Shown piece by piece: positions 1 to 7,617 of a DNA stretch of 14,951 bases (positions are counted from its first letter, which is position 1; each line of letters starts with the position of its first letter). The notes below the pieces were generated by a model. That model saw only the letters and a list, made by a program, of their open reading frames with translations. It made no database searches and was not told where the DNA came from. The translations under genes and the position numbers were made by a program. The stretch is from an uncultured Collinsella sp. (GTDB lineage Bacteria; Actinomycetota; Coriobacteriia; Coriobacteriales; Coriobacteriaceae): positions 1 through 14,951 of the forward strand of contig CAAELE010000035.1 in NCBI GenBank assembly GCA_900756765.1. Direction: 5' to 3'.

Positions 1-1
1 C

Positions 2-118
2 GAGTCCTTCAAGGCGGACCTCGACGACTTCGTGGTCCATTGGAACACGAGGAGGCGCCAGGTTAAACTGAAGGGACTGACCCCGGAGGAGTTCCGGAGA
101 CAGTCCCTTGCGGCGTAG
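2..118 (+). CDS. IS3-family (IS150-like) transposase, C-terminal fragment cut by window edge
   Basis: The first 38 codons in frame 2 read to a TAG at 116-118. They give the end of an IS3-family OrfB integrase: a WNTRRRQ segment followed by LKGLTPEEFRRQ. This matches the usual tail of the DDE integrase domain, Y-N-x-x-R-x-x-x-x-L-x-G-x-x-P-x-x-(F/Y)-R. The catalytic DDE residues would lie upstream, outside the window. An IS150-type right end follows directly, which supports the call. I cannot tell whether the whole element is intact. The 5' end is truncated only by the window. Confidence 0.82.
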   Translation, partial: ESFKADLDDFVVHWNTRRRQVKLKGLTPEEFRRQSLAA

Positions 119-130
119 TTCTTATTTAAG

Positions 131-156
131 CCGTCCAAGTTTTGGGGTGCAGTTCA
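131..156 (+). repeat. Right terminal inverted repeat of the IS3-family element
   Basis: GTCCAAGTTTTGGGG then TGCAGTTCA closely resembles the right end of IS150-group elements (GTCCAAC, T-run, GGGG, ending in CA). It lies 12 bases after the transposase stop, as expected. The element probably ends with the CA at 155-156. The matching left end is outside the window, so the exact boundary and any target duplication cannot be confirmed. Confidence 0.65.
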
Positions 157-184
157 AGCTCCCGGCGACGGGGGCTTTTCTTTT
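156..184 (+). terminator. Hairpin terminator at the IS right boundary
   Basis: AGCTCCCG (157-164) pairs with CGGGGGCT (169-176) through eight pairs including one G-U, closed by a GCGA (GNRA) tetraloop. A156-T177 can extend the stem. TTTTCTTTT follows. This is a good intrinsic terminator and should isolate the downstream gene from transposase transcription. It either belongs to the target DNA or is part of a slightly longer element. Confidence 0.7.
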
Positions 185-203
185 ACGTAAACACTGCATG
201 GAT

Positions 204-232
204 TTGAACCTCGGTCAAAGGGGACTATTTCT
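204..232 (+). promoter_or_regulatory. Weak candidate promoter for the TPR-like protein gene
   Basis: TTGAAC (204-209) is a fair -35 box. TATTTC (226-231) or ATTTCT (227-232) lies 16-17 bases downstream, a poor -10. Nothing better is visible in the 200-base gap between the IS and the GTG at 319. The rest of the gap holds no recognisable feature. Confidence 0.25.
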
Positions 233-318
233 CATCGACTCGTGTAAGATTTCGAGTATGCGCCTCGGTGAGCCCGTGGCGCGCTCTTTCTTTAGACGAC
301 CGATCAGGGTGATATTTC

Positions 319-2760
319 GTGGCAGAGCGTCCGACATACAAGCTCAGGTTTCTCGATCCCAAAAAGCGCTTTCCGGCCATGCCCGAGCAGCCTGCGGGAC
401 GCTCGTATGGCGTGGTTTGGAAGCTCTTTGGCGAGGACCCGCATGAATCATGCTATGTCGTCGAATTCGTCGGCAAAAGCCATGTGTCGCTTTTGGGCTA
501 CGTGAGCGTTTCGGGTGAGGTCTATAAGGTGGACCGTCCCGTTAACGAGGTATCGCTGCCCGACGATCCCGACATGCAACTGATTCTTGACGAGTCCGAT
601 TCCAACATCGGTGAGATTGCGGTCAGGGGTACCAATGGGACGATGCACTCCCGGGCGCGAGTCATCGGCTCTCCCGAAGGCACCATGCGCGAACAATCCG
701 ATTGCGAGACGTGGAATTCAACCCGCGGCCTTCGCTACGGCGAGTTCATGGCCTCGATGTTTTTGCGCTACGTGATATTTGCCGATTCCGAAAACGCTGT
801 CGCAACCAAGGCAGATGCCGACGGACTCGATGAAGGCATGAAAAATGCCGTCGACAAGATCAAACTTGTAAAACTCCCCGAGCCGGTTGAGGTGCTGCTG
901 GGTTTTGATTCCACACCGCTGCCCGATGCAATCGAAACGTTGCTCTACCGCATTGACCATACAGATAATCCAAGCGGCATTGAGCGCTATGCCGCCGCTT
1001 TGATGGGCGAAGTTAATCTGCCTCGCCTGCGCACCATCACGGCCAAAACCGAAATGAGCCTGGCGCGCATCGATCGCTCGAGGCTCTTCTATCTCAATTT
1101 TGACCGTAGCCTGCTGGATCAGGACGAGATCGATACCCTGCTTGCCGTCGAGTGCCGCCTGAACCGCCTATCGGGCATCCTTGAGCGTATTGGGGCAGGG
1201 TTGGCCCCCGTTGCCTCGTCGCCAAGCTTTGAAGGCTGCTCGCTCTTTGACCTATGGCATATCAGCAAGACGACAAACGACGTTCCTCGCCTGCTCGAAA
1301 CGCTGTCGAATGACAACCCGTGGGCCAAGCCGGGGACGGTTGCGTGCCAGCCGGGTGGCGAGTGGGACGTTCGCACTCGCTTTGCACGTCTCGTAGAAGC
1401 GCTCAACGTGGTCACGAGGCTCGACTATACCTATCGAGTGAACGTCGCCGAGGGCATCATGCTGGTGCGTTTTGGCCGCACGGTTGTCGATGCTATGCCA
1501 CAGCGCGAATATGATGCTCAAGATGACGCCTGGCGCGAGGTGGATGAGCCTAAGCGCACGGCATGGGCCACTGAGCACGATGCGCGTATTGCGCTTACGC
1601 TCGCGGCGGCTTGCTTTGCTTCGGGCGCTCGCATCACGCGCTGCTACGTGCAGATTGCGGCTCCCGGCGGCGAGCAGGGCGAGCGCGTTGTCGAAACGTA
1701 TTCCTTTGGCCGTGCGGCCTATCTGGCCGATTGCGTTTCTGTCGCCAAGGATCTTGAGAGCATGGATATGGACGACATGCCCTGCAAGCATTTGCTCGAG
1801 GCATATGAGGCGGATGCGCCGGACATGATTGAGCCTGCAGAGGTTCACGCCCGACCACGCGATGACCATCGTCCATTGCCGCCTGCGCTTCGCGATTTAC
1901 TGCTCGCTGATACGGCTGACGAGCTTGAGGTCATGGAGGAGGACAACGATCCGTATGTCGCCCGTGTCGTCGAGCTACGCGAGCAATCCAAAGTTGACCG
2001 AGCTGGTGCTTTCGAGGGCTTTTCTCGCCTTGTCGAGGAGCTGGAAGCCAAGTGTACGGTTGCTGAGCTTTTGGCGACGGGCCCGGTGCAGACCCAGTTC
2101 TGCGACAACCAGCTGGTGCGCATGGTGCTGCCGGTGATGGAGGAGGACCGTTCCGTGCGTATCCTTCGCGCTCCCGATGCGCTGTATTTTGCCCAGCACG
2201 AGATTTGCAGCTTTTACGCCGAACAAGAGGACTTTGAGCGTGTACTGCCCGAGGTGCGTCGTCTCTACGATTTGGCGCGCTCGTCCATGCAGTCTCACTT
2301 TGCCCTGATCAACGTGCTAGCACGCCTGGAGCGCTATGACGAGATTATCGAGGTAGCGCGTCACGGCCTGCGCATTGCCAGCGACCGGCCTTCGATCGGC
2401 TACCTGTTCTATCGCCTGGCGTTTGCCTATTGGAACTGCGACCAGCTCGAGCTGGCGCTGGCGTGCTACCGCCTGGTGCCGCGCGGCGAGGAGTCGGGCG
2501 GCAGTGCGCAGGAGGAAATGCAGGGCCTCATGAACGAGATGGGCGTCATCAAACCGCCTACGTTTGAGGAGGCTGTCGAGACCATCCGCAAGGCAGGTCT
2601 TGAGCTGCCGCCGGTGCCCGCCGTGACCAATCAACTCGCGGATGCCGCCGTGCAACTCGTCGATAACGGTTTCTTTTTCTTGGCGCGGGGCTGCATCTAT
2701 CAAATGTGGCGCACCATGGGCAACGACGAACTCGGCTCCCTCAACCGCTCGCTGGGGTAG
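319..2760 (+). CDS. Large soluble protein of unknown function with TPR-like C-terminal region
   Basis: An 813-residue protein starting at GTG 319, preceded by AGGGTGAT at a suitable distance. No signal peptide or membrane helix is visible, so it should be cytoplasmic. I do not recognise the N-terminal 500 residues. They include a long acidic stretch (about 75-100) and a helical middle. Residues about 540-570 are acidic and look like a linker. Residues about 619-722 read as helix-turn-helix repeats of TPR type: an FYAEQEDFERVLPEVRRLY helix, an ALINVLARLERYDEIIEVA helix and a YRLAFAYWNCDQLELALACY helix, each with the small/large residue spacing of TPRs. The gene stands alone between an IS end and a tRNA. 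TPRs suggest protein binding; no enzymatic motif was seen. Codon use matches the window, so recent transfer is not indicated. Confidence 0.8.
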   Translation: MAERPTYKLRFLDPKKRFPAMPEQPAGRSYGVVWKLFGEDPHESCYVVEFVGKSHVSLLGYVSVSGEVYKVDRPVNEVSLPDDPDMQLILDESDSNIGEIAVRGTNGTMHSRARVIGSPEGTMREQSDCETWNSTRGLRYGEFMASMFLRYVIFADSENAVATKADADGLDEGMKNAVDKIKLVKLPEPVEVLLGFDSTPLPDAIETLLYRIDHTDNPSGIERYAAALMGEVNLPRLRTITAKTEMSLARIDRSRLFYLNFDRSLLDQDEIDTLLAVECRLNRLSGILERIGAGLAPVASSPSFEGCSLFDLWHISKTTNDVPRLLETLSNDNPWAKPGTVACQPGGEWDVRTRFARLVEALNVVTRLDYTYRVNVAEGIMLVRFGRTVVDAMPQREYDAQDDAWREVDEPKRTAWATEHDARIALTLAAACFASGARITRCYVQIAAPGGEQGERVVETYSFGRAAYLADCVSVAKDLESMDMDDMPCKHLLEAYEADAPDMIEPAEVHARPRDDHRPLPPALRDLLLADTADELEVMEEDNDPYVARVVELREQSKVDRAGAFEGFSRLVEELEAKCTVAELLATGPVQTQFCDNQLVRMVLPVMEEDRSVRILRAPDALYFAQHEICSFYAEQEDFERVLPEVRRLYDLARSSMQSHFALINVLARLERYDEIIEVARHGLRIASDRPSIGYLFYRLAFAYWNCDQLELALACYRLVPRGEESGGSAQEEMQGLMNEMGVIKPPTFEEAVETIRKAGLELPPVPAVTNQLADAAVQLVDNGFFFLARGCIYQMWRTMGNDELGSLNRSLG

Positions 2761-2809
2761 GCGAAGCTTGCAAGGAGGAAAGGCTGTTGGGCAATTTGAA
2801 AATTCCCCC

Positions 2810-2838
2810 TTGCCCATCCTCGACTGTTTGGTTACTAT
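2810..2838 (+). promoter_or_regulatory. Promoter of the tRNA-Ser gene
   Basis: TTGCCC (2810-2815), a 17-base spacer and TACTAT (2833-2838) form a good sigma-70-type promoter. The predicted start is about 2845, just before the mature tRNA 5' end at 2853. Confidence 0.72.
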
Positions 2839-2852
2839 AGAACGGCTGTTAC

Positions 2853-2943
2853 GGAGAGCTGACCGAGAGGCCGAAGGTGCTCGCCTGCTAAGCGAGTATG
2901 CCCCAAAAGGGCATCTGGGGTTCGAATCCCCAGCTCTCCGCCA
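2853..2943 (+). tRNA. tRNA-Ser(GCT), CCA encoded
   Basis: GGAGAGC (2853-2859) pairs with GCTCTCC (2933-2939) as acceptor stem. G2940 is the discriminator, as in serine tRNAs, and CCA is encoded at 2941-2943. The anticodon stem CTCGC/GCGAG encloses the loop CTGCTAA with anticodon GCT at 2887-2889, reading AGC and AGT codons. A long variable arm (TGCCCC, AAAA, GGGCA) marks a class II tRNA of serine type. The T-arm is TGGGG-TTCGAAT-CCCCA. It has its own promoter and terminator. Confidence 0.97.
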
Positions 2944-2957
2944 GTTTAACTTTAAAG

Positions 2958-2984
2958 AAGGGTCCCATTCGGAGCCCTTTTTTA
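2958..2984 (+). terminator. Terminator of the tRNA-Ser gene
   Basis: AAGGG (2958-2962) pairs with CCCTT (2975-2979). The stem extends inward through a G-U pair, one mismatch and two GC pairs, and a run of T (2978-2983) follows. It lies 15 bases after the encoded CCA. Confidence 0.72.
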
Positions 2985-2998
2985 TTATCAAGAAAGGC

Positions 2999-3016
2999 AG
3001 CTGGGGATTCGAACCC
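2999..3016 (-). repeat. Inverted 18-base copy of the tRNA-Ser T-arm/acceptor segment
   Basis: AGCTGGGGATTCGAACCC at 2999-3016 is the exact reverse complement of 2918-2935 in the tRNA (T-stem, T-loop, start of the 3' acceptor strand). Beyond it the match stops on both sides, so there is no second full tRNA. It lies between the tRNA terminator and the carboxypeptidase terminator. Confidence 0.7.
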
Positions 3017-3051
3017 TCAAAAAATGAGGCGCCCCGTTGGACGCCTCATTT
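3017..3051 (-). terminator. Terminator of the D,D-carboxypeptidase gene
   Basis: AAATGAGGCG (3022-3031) and CGCCTCATTT (3042-3051) form a perfect ten-pair stem. Read on the minus strand it ends in a run of six T (3024 down to 3019). It lies 26 bases past the minus-strand stop at 3077 and separates that gene from the tRNA unit arriving from the other side. Confidence 0.85.
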
Positions 3052-3076
3052 GGTTCGATGCGATAACGCTTTGGCC

Positions 3077-4417
3077 CTACACCTCAGGAGCCTTGGCTAC
3101 GGTCTCGCTCTCGGCTGTGAGCGGGCGGTTGTCGATGCGGCGGCCCAAGCGGTCGAGCTTTACGAGCAGCCACTCGATGGGATTGGGCCCCGTTCCTTCC
3201 TCGTCGGCGACCAGATCCATAACGGCGATCTTGGTGCCGTCCTGCTTAAGCGTAACGCTGCCCACCTTATCGCCAACATGCACCGTGCCCGAAAGGTCAT
3301 CGTAGCTAACCTTTTCGGTCACTTCGCCGGCGAGTGAGAACACCGTTGCCTGTGCGGCGGGGTCGGCGAGCGTGGCATCGATCGTCTTATCCGTCCAGTC
3401 GGTTTGGCCAATGCGCGCCATAAGCGGGTTGCCGTTGGCGGTCTTCTCCTGTGTATTGGCAATTGCGACCGTCACCTTGTGACCGTAGTACCAGTTGGCA
3501 AGGGTCGCCGTATCGGTAAAGCGCTGATCGTTGGTTGTGGAGTTCAAAATAACGGTGTAGACCTCGTCGCCGTCGCGGTTGTAGGCGCTCGTAAAGCAAT
3601 AGCCCGCGTCGTCGGTGGTGCCGGTCTTGCCGCCAATGTTTCCGTCCTGACCGAGCAAAACGTTGTGCGTGTCCATGGAATGCGAATGGTCTGAGCCGTC
3701 GGCGCCCGTGACCTCAATCCACGAATCCTCGCTCGCGACGACTTCGCGAAACGTATCGTTTTTCATGGCCTCCTGCATCATCAGTGCCACGTCATGTGCT
3801 GTCGAGTGCATATCGCCGGCCCACTCGTCAAAATCCAGGCCGTGCGGATTCTCGAAGACCGTACCGGTGCAGCCGAGCTTTTTGGCGCGCTCGTTCATGG
3901 CCTTTACAAAGGTGGCCACGGCGTCCTTGGTCTTGGGGTCGATCTTTTTGCCCACGTGCTCGGCAAGCACGATGGCGGCGTCGTTGCCCGAGGGGATCAT
4001 CAGGCCGCGTAGTGCCTGCTCCACGGTGAGCTCGTCGCCTTCGAGCAGGCCGGCAGTCGAGTTGCCTACGGTGGCGGCAGCGTTGCTCACCGTGACCTTC
4101 TCGTCCATCTTGCAGTTTTCGACGGTCAGGATTGCGGTCATGACCTTGGTGATCGAGGCAATCTTGACCTGTTCATCGGCGCCGCGTCCATAGTAGACGG
4201 TGCCGTCCTTGCCCATAACAAGGGCATTAGTTGCCTCGATATCGGGCAGGTTTTCTGTCGTGATGCCGCGGACGTCGGCGGTCTTGCCGCAGACGTCGTC
4301 GGTCGTGAGCACTTGGGCGCCGGCAACAGCAGGCACGCCGGCAACAAGGGCGATGGCGCAGGCAAAGCCGGCGGCAAGCTGGGCGGAGCGCTTTGCAAAA
4401 GAGGTGAGGGACTTCAC
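3077..4417 (-). CDS. Serine-type D-Ala-D-Ala carboxypeptidase (peptidase S11, PBP5/DacF-like)
   Basis: Removes the terminal D-Ala from peptidoglycan pentapeptides outside the membrane. Counting from GTG 4417 (446 residues), all three active-site motifs are present: S88-I-T-K91 with the acylating serine, S143-G-N145 and K264-T-G266. The N-terminus is a classic signal peptide: basic MKSLTSFAKR, a hydrophobic core, then AGA with likely cleavage after residue 34. A PBP5-type C-terminal beta domain follows. Near the end NPIEWLLVKLDRLGRRI resembles the amphipathic membrane anchor of PBP5. The frame is open upstream to ATG 4528, but that would bury the signal peptide and lies upstream of a TATACT -10 box (4462-4457, minus strand). 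GTG 4417 is therefore preferred even though its Shine-Dalgarno site is weak. It is divergent from a vanR/vanS-type pair, so control by that pair is plausible, similar in arrangement to vanY being under VanRS. Confidence 0.92.
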   Translation of the reverse strand: MKSLTSFAKRSAQLAAGFACAIALVAGVPAVAGAQVLTTDDVCGKTADVRGITTENLPDIEATNALVMGKDGTVYYGRGADEQVKIASITKVMTAILTVENCKMDEKVTVSNAAATVGNSTAGLLEGDELTVEQALRGLMIPSGNDAAIVLAEHVGKKIDPKTKDAVATFVKAMNERAKKLGCTGTVFENPHGLDFDEWAGDMHSTAHDVALMMQEAMKNDTFREVVASEDSWIEVTGADGSDHSHSMDTHNVLLGQDGNIGGKTGTTDDAGYCFTSAYNRDGDEVYTVILNSTTNDQRFTDTATLANWYYGHKVTVAIANTQEKTANGNPLMARIGQTDWTDKTIDATLADPAAQATVFSLAGEVTEKVSYDDLSGTVHVGDKVGSVTLKQDGTKIAVMDLVADEEGTGPNPIEWLLVKLDRLGRRIDNRPLTAESETVAKAPEV

Positions 4418-4456
4418 AGATTTCGCTTTCGACGGGATGGTCTCTTCTGGCACTAG

Positions 4457-4462
4457 AGTATA
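4457..4462 (-). promoter_or_regulatory. Candidate -10 box for the carboxypeptidase gene
   Basis: On the minus strand TATACT at 4462-4457 matches five of six bases of the -10 consensus and predicts a start near 4450, about 33 bases before GTG 4417. No convincing -35 hexamer lies 16-18 bases upstream, which may mean an activator is needed. Confidence 0.4.
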
Positions 4463-4533
4463 TCGTTTGCCGGCGACGACGATCGTTGCGTGCGCGCATG
4501 GCCCGCATTCGTGCTCGAACGGGCGCAAGAGTG

Positions 4534-4550
4534 CTTAAGGTCGACTTAAT
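4534..4550 (+). promoter_or_regulatory. Putative VanR-like binding site: 11-bp-phased CTTAA direct repeat
   Basis: CTTAAG at 4534-4539 and CTTAAT at 4545-4550 start exactly 11 bases apart, the spacing used by OmpR/PhoB-family dimers. The same bases form an interrupted palindrome (TTAAG-GTCGA-CTTAA). It is an AT-rich island in a GC-rich gap, 38 bases before a CATAAT -10-like box (4589-4594) of vanR and about 72 bases from the -10 of the divergent carboxypeptidase gene. Confidence 0.4.
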
Positions 4551-4614
4551 CGCCCGCGCTTGTTGTGTGTGGCGGGCGCCGCCTCGGGCATAATGGAGCG
4601 CGAGAGGAGCACGC

Positions 4615-5310
4615 ATGAACGAGCGCATACTGGTAGTTGATGACGAGAAGGCCATCGCCGACCTGGTTGGTATCTACCTTACAAAGGAGGGCTTTGACGC
4701 CCAGATCGCCTACAGCGGGGCCGATGCGGCCAAGGCAATTCTGGAGCAAGAGTTTGACCTGGCGCTGCTCGATGTCATGCTGCCCGATATCGACGGCTTT
4801 GAGCTGCTGCGTACCATCCGTGCCGGCCATACCTATCCCGTAATTATGTTGACGGCACGCGATGCCCAGCAGGATAAGATCGAAGGCCTTTCTCTTGGCG
4901 CGGACGATTACGTGGTCAAGCCGTTCCGCCCGCTGGAGCTCATCGCGCGCGTTCATGCTCAGTTGCGCCGCTACACCAGCTACGGCAGCCGCGCGCAGGC
5001 GACCGAGTCGCCGACCCTCCAGCTCGACGGCCTCGAGATCAACCGTGACGCTCGTTCCGTGATGGTGGACGGTGCGCCGGTGCGCCTCACGCCCATCGAG
5101 TATTCCATCTTGCTGTATCTGGCCGAGCATCACGGCAGCGTAGTGCCCGTGGAGGACCTGTTCCGCGCGGTGTGGAACGAGGACTTTATGCCCGGCTCCA
5201 ACAATACGGTGATGGTACACATTCGTCACCTGCGCGAAAAGATCGGTGACGACGCTCAGAAGCCGCGTTTTATCAAAAACGTTTGGGGCGTCGGCTATAT
5301 CATCGAATAA
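4615..5310 (+). CDS. vanR: VanR-type OmpR/PhoB-family response regulator
   Basis: A 231-residue two-domain regulator. The receiver domain (about 4-115) has the acidic pair D9-D10, phosphoacceptor D53 in LLDVMLPD, T80 in IMLTARD and K102 in VVKPFRPLELIARV. A winged-helix DNA-binding domain follows (about 130-231), with SNNTVMVHIRHLREKIGD as recognition region and the usual NVWGVGYIIE end. The KPFRPLELIARVxAQLRRY and SNNTxxVHIRHLREK stretches are those of VanR proteins of glycopeptide-resistance clusters. Start ATG 4615 follows AGAGGAG. The vanS-type kinase gene begins 25 bases after the stop, so the two should be co-transcribed. No vanH, vanA/B or vanX is present, so a link to glycopeptide resistance is not shown; cell-wall stress control is a fair inference. 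Confidence 0.88.
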   Translation: MNERILVVDDEKAIADLVGIYLTKEGFDAQIAYSGADAAKAILEQEFDLALLDVMLPDIDGFELLRTIRAGHTYPVIMLTARDAQQDKIEGLSLGADDYVVKPFRPLELIARVHAQLRRYTSYGSRAQATESPTLQLDGLEINRDARSVMVDGAPVRLTPIEYSILLYLAEHHGSVVPVEDLFRAVWNEDFMPGSNNTVMVHIRHLREKIGDDAQKPRFIKNVWGVGYIIE

Positions 5311-5335
5311 CGCCTTTGTTTGCGAGGACATGGAC

Positions 5336-6574
5336 ATGACAAAAGACGATAAGCAGGTGTTCGAGGTGCCCGATCGACTCTTTGAATACATGAGGGCGGT
5401 CGTCGATAATCGCGCGCTTGCGACGGTGCTACTCTTTTTGCTGAGTCTGCTGCTGATCGGCATTGATAACATCGCCGGTATCCTAGCGGTGCTACTCATC
5501 GGCTTCTTGCTGATCGATCGCTTTGAAATCGTGCGTCGTTGCGTGGTGATCGGCGGTGCCGCGTGGGTCATGACGCTGGCGATCGGCGCCATGGCACTCG
5601 CTGGCATTGAGGGACCGGTGCTGTTCGATGCCGGCTTTGTATTCAACATGCTTGGCTTTGTCTTGGCGCTCGCCGTGTGCGTCCTGTTCTTTTGCGGCCG
5701 CGCTCTGTACCACCAGGGCTATGAGCAGGGTGAGCAGCATTCCGACCGCGTGCTTGCCGCCCGTATTCAGGACCGTCTGATCGATCATCCCGACGCGTGG
5801 GACAACATCGACGGCGACTTCCTGGAGGTCGAGGGTGTGCTCAACCGTGTGCGCGATCGCGAACGCAAAGTCCAGCAAACCCTGCGTGATGAGTCACATC
5901 GCAAGGACGATTTGGTCGCATACTTGGCGCATGACCTGCGCACGCCGCTTGCCAGCGTGGTGGGCTACCTCTCGCTGTTGCAGGAAGCGCCCGACCTGCC
6001 GGTTGAGCAGCGCGCGTACTTTACGGGCGTGGCACTCGACAAGGCCCACCGACTCGACGCGCTTATTGAGGAGTTCTTCGACATCACGCGCTTTGACTTC
6101 CACGATATTGTGCTCACGCGCGGCTACGTCGATCTGGGATTGCTACTGGCGCAGGTGGCCGATGAGTTCTATCCCATTCTCAATGAGCAGCACAAAGATG
6201 TCCAAGTTGATGTGCGTGAGGACCTGACGGTACTCGTAGATGGCGACAAGATGGCTCGCGTGTTCAACAACATCATGAAAAACGCCATCGCCTATAGCTA
6301 CGAAGGATCGACCATCACGATTGAGGCGGGGCGCCAAGATGACGGCGGCGTGCGAATTCGCTTTATCAATCAGGGTGACCCGATTCCGGCGGCTAAGCTC
6401 AAGGTGATCTTTGAGAAGTTCTATCGCCTGGACGCGGCACGTGCGACCAATCGCGGTGGTGCCGGCCTGGGTCTTGCCATCGCCAAGGAGATTGTCGCGG
6501 CGCACGGCGGCACCATTGCGTGCGAATCGACGCCCGAGCACACGGTGTTTACCATTGCGCTGCCCCCTGCATAA
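5336..6574 (+). CDS. vanS: VanS-type membrane sensor histidine kinase
   Basis: A 412-residue kinase when started at ATG 5336, which has GAGG at 5324-5327 eight bases upstream. ATG 5330 in the same frame is too close to that site. Four hydrophobic segments (about 27-43, 46-60, 69-91, 99-121) are joined by very short loops, so no sizeable extracellular sensor is present. A HAMP-like linker leads to the dimerisation domain with phospho-acceptor H199 in AYLAHDLRTPLASVVGYLSLL, followed by an EAPDLP segment typical of VanS. The ATPase domain has the N box (N311-N312 to N316) and the glycine box GGAGLGLAIAKEIV (374-387). FEKFYRLDAAR is the F box. It should phosphorylate and dephosphorylate the adjacent VanR. 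Standard VanS proteins have two membrane helices, so the four-helix input is a difference. Confidence 0.9.
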   Translation: MTKDDKQVFEVPDRLFEYMRAVVDNRALATVLLFLLSLLLIGIDNIAGILAVLLIGFLLIDRFEIVRRCVVIGGAAWVMTLAIGAMALAGIEGPVLFDAGFVFNMLGFVLALAVCVLFFCGRALYHQGYEQGEQHSDRVLAARIQDRLIDHPDAWDNIDGDFLEVEGVLNRVRDRERKVQQTLRDESHRKDDLVAYLAHDLRTPLASVVGYLSLLQEAPDLPVEQRAYFTGVALDKAHRLDALIEEFFDITRFDFHDIVLTRGYVDLGLLLAQVADEFYPILNEQHKDVQVDVREDLTVLVDGDKMARVFNNIMKNAIAYSYEGSTITIEAGRQDDGGVRIRFINQGDPIPAAKLKVIFEKFYRLDAARATNRGGAGLGLAIAKEIVAAHGGTIACESTPEHTVFTIALPPA

Positions 6575-6595
6575 CCAGCGTGCCCTTACAAACAC

Positions 6596-6664
6596 TTGAC
6601 AATGCGCTCACGTGCGTATGAGCCGCGATTTCTACTATCGATACTGCTGAATTGATATCGATAT
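6596..6664 (+). promoter_or_regulatory. pstB upstream region with paired TATCGATA palindromes
   Basis: The 103-base gap between vanS and pstB has no terminator. TTGACA (6596-6601) is a perfect -35 hexamer, but the best -10 (TATGAG, 6617-6622) is only 15 bases away. TACTAT (6633-6638) is a better -10 without a -35. GCTCA (6606-6610) and TGAGC (6619-6623) form an inverted repeat. TATCGATA occurs at 6636-6643 and 6656-6663, exactly 20 bases apart, the second touching the Shine-Dalgarno site. This looks like an operator region for an activated or repressed promoter; the factor is unknown. Confidence 0.4.
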
Positions 6665-6677
6665 GGAGGTATGCGGT

Positions 6678-7553
<876 letters not shown>

Positions 7554-7617
7554 TACCATCTAGTGCAGGCGCCTTTAGGGTTAAGATGCGGTCATGCCGG
7601 CCGCAGAGGGGTTCAAC

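Noticed and set aside
2642..3337. A plus-strand frame running through the tRNA, two terminators and the end of the carboxypeptidase gene
   Set aside because: It crosses a functional tRNA and its terminator and overlaps convincing genes on both sides; no ribosome binding site fits.
4418..4528. Longer N-terminus of the carboxypeptidase from ATG 4528
   Set aside because: It would place 37 atypical residues before a classic signal peptide and lie upstream of the best -10 box.
4546..5649. A 367-codon minus-strand frame opposite vanR and vanS
   Set aside because: Shadow of the two genuine regulator genes; the product is low-complexity in its first part and has no family motif.
4615..6574. Glycopeptide-resistance cluster
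   Set aside because: Only regulator and kinase relatives are present. The ligase and dehydrogenase/dipeptidase genes (vanA/B, vanH, vanX) that define such clusters are absent from the window.
6604..6625. GCTCA/TGAGC inverted repeat as a vanS terminator
   Set aside because: The stem is only five clear pairs and no T-run follows, so termination is not supported.
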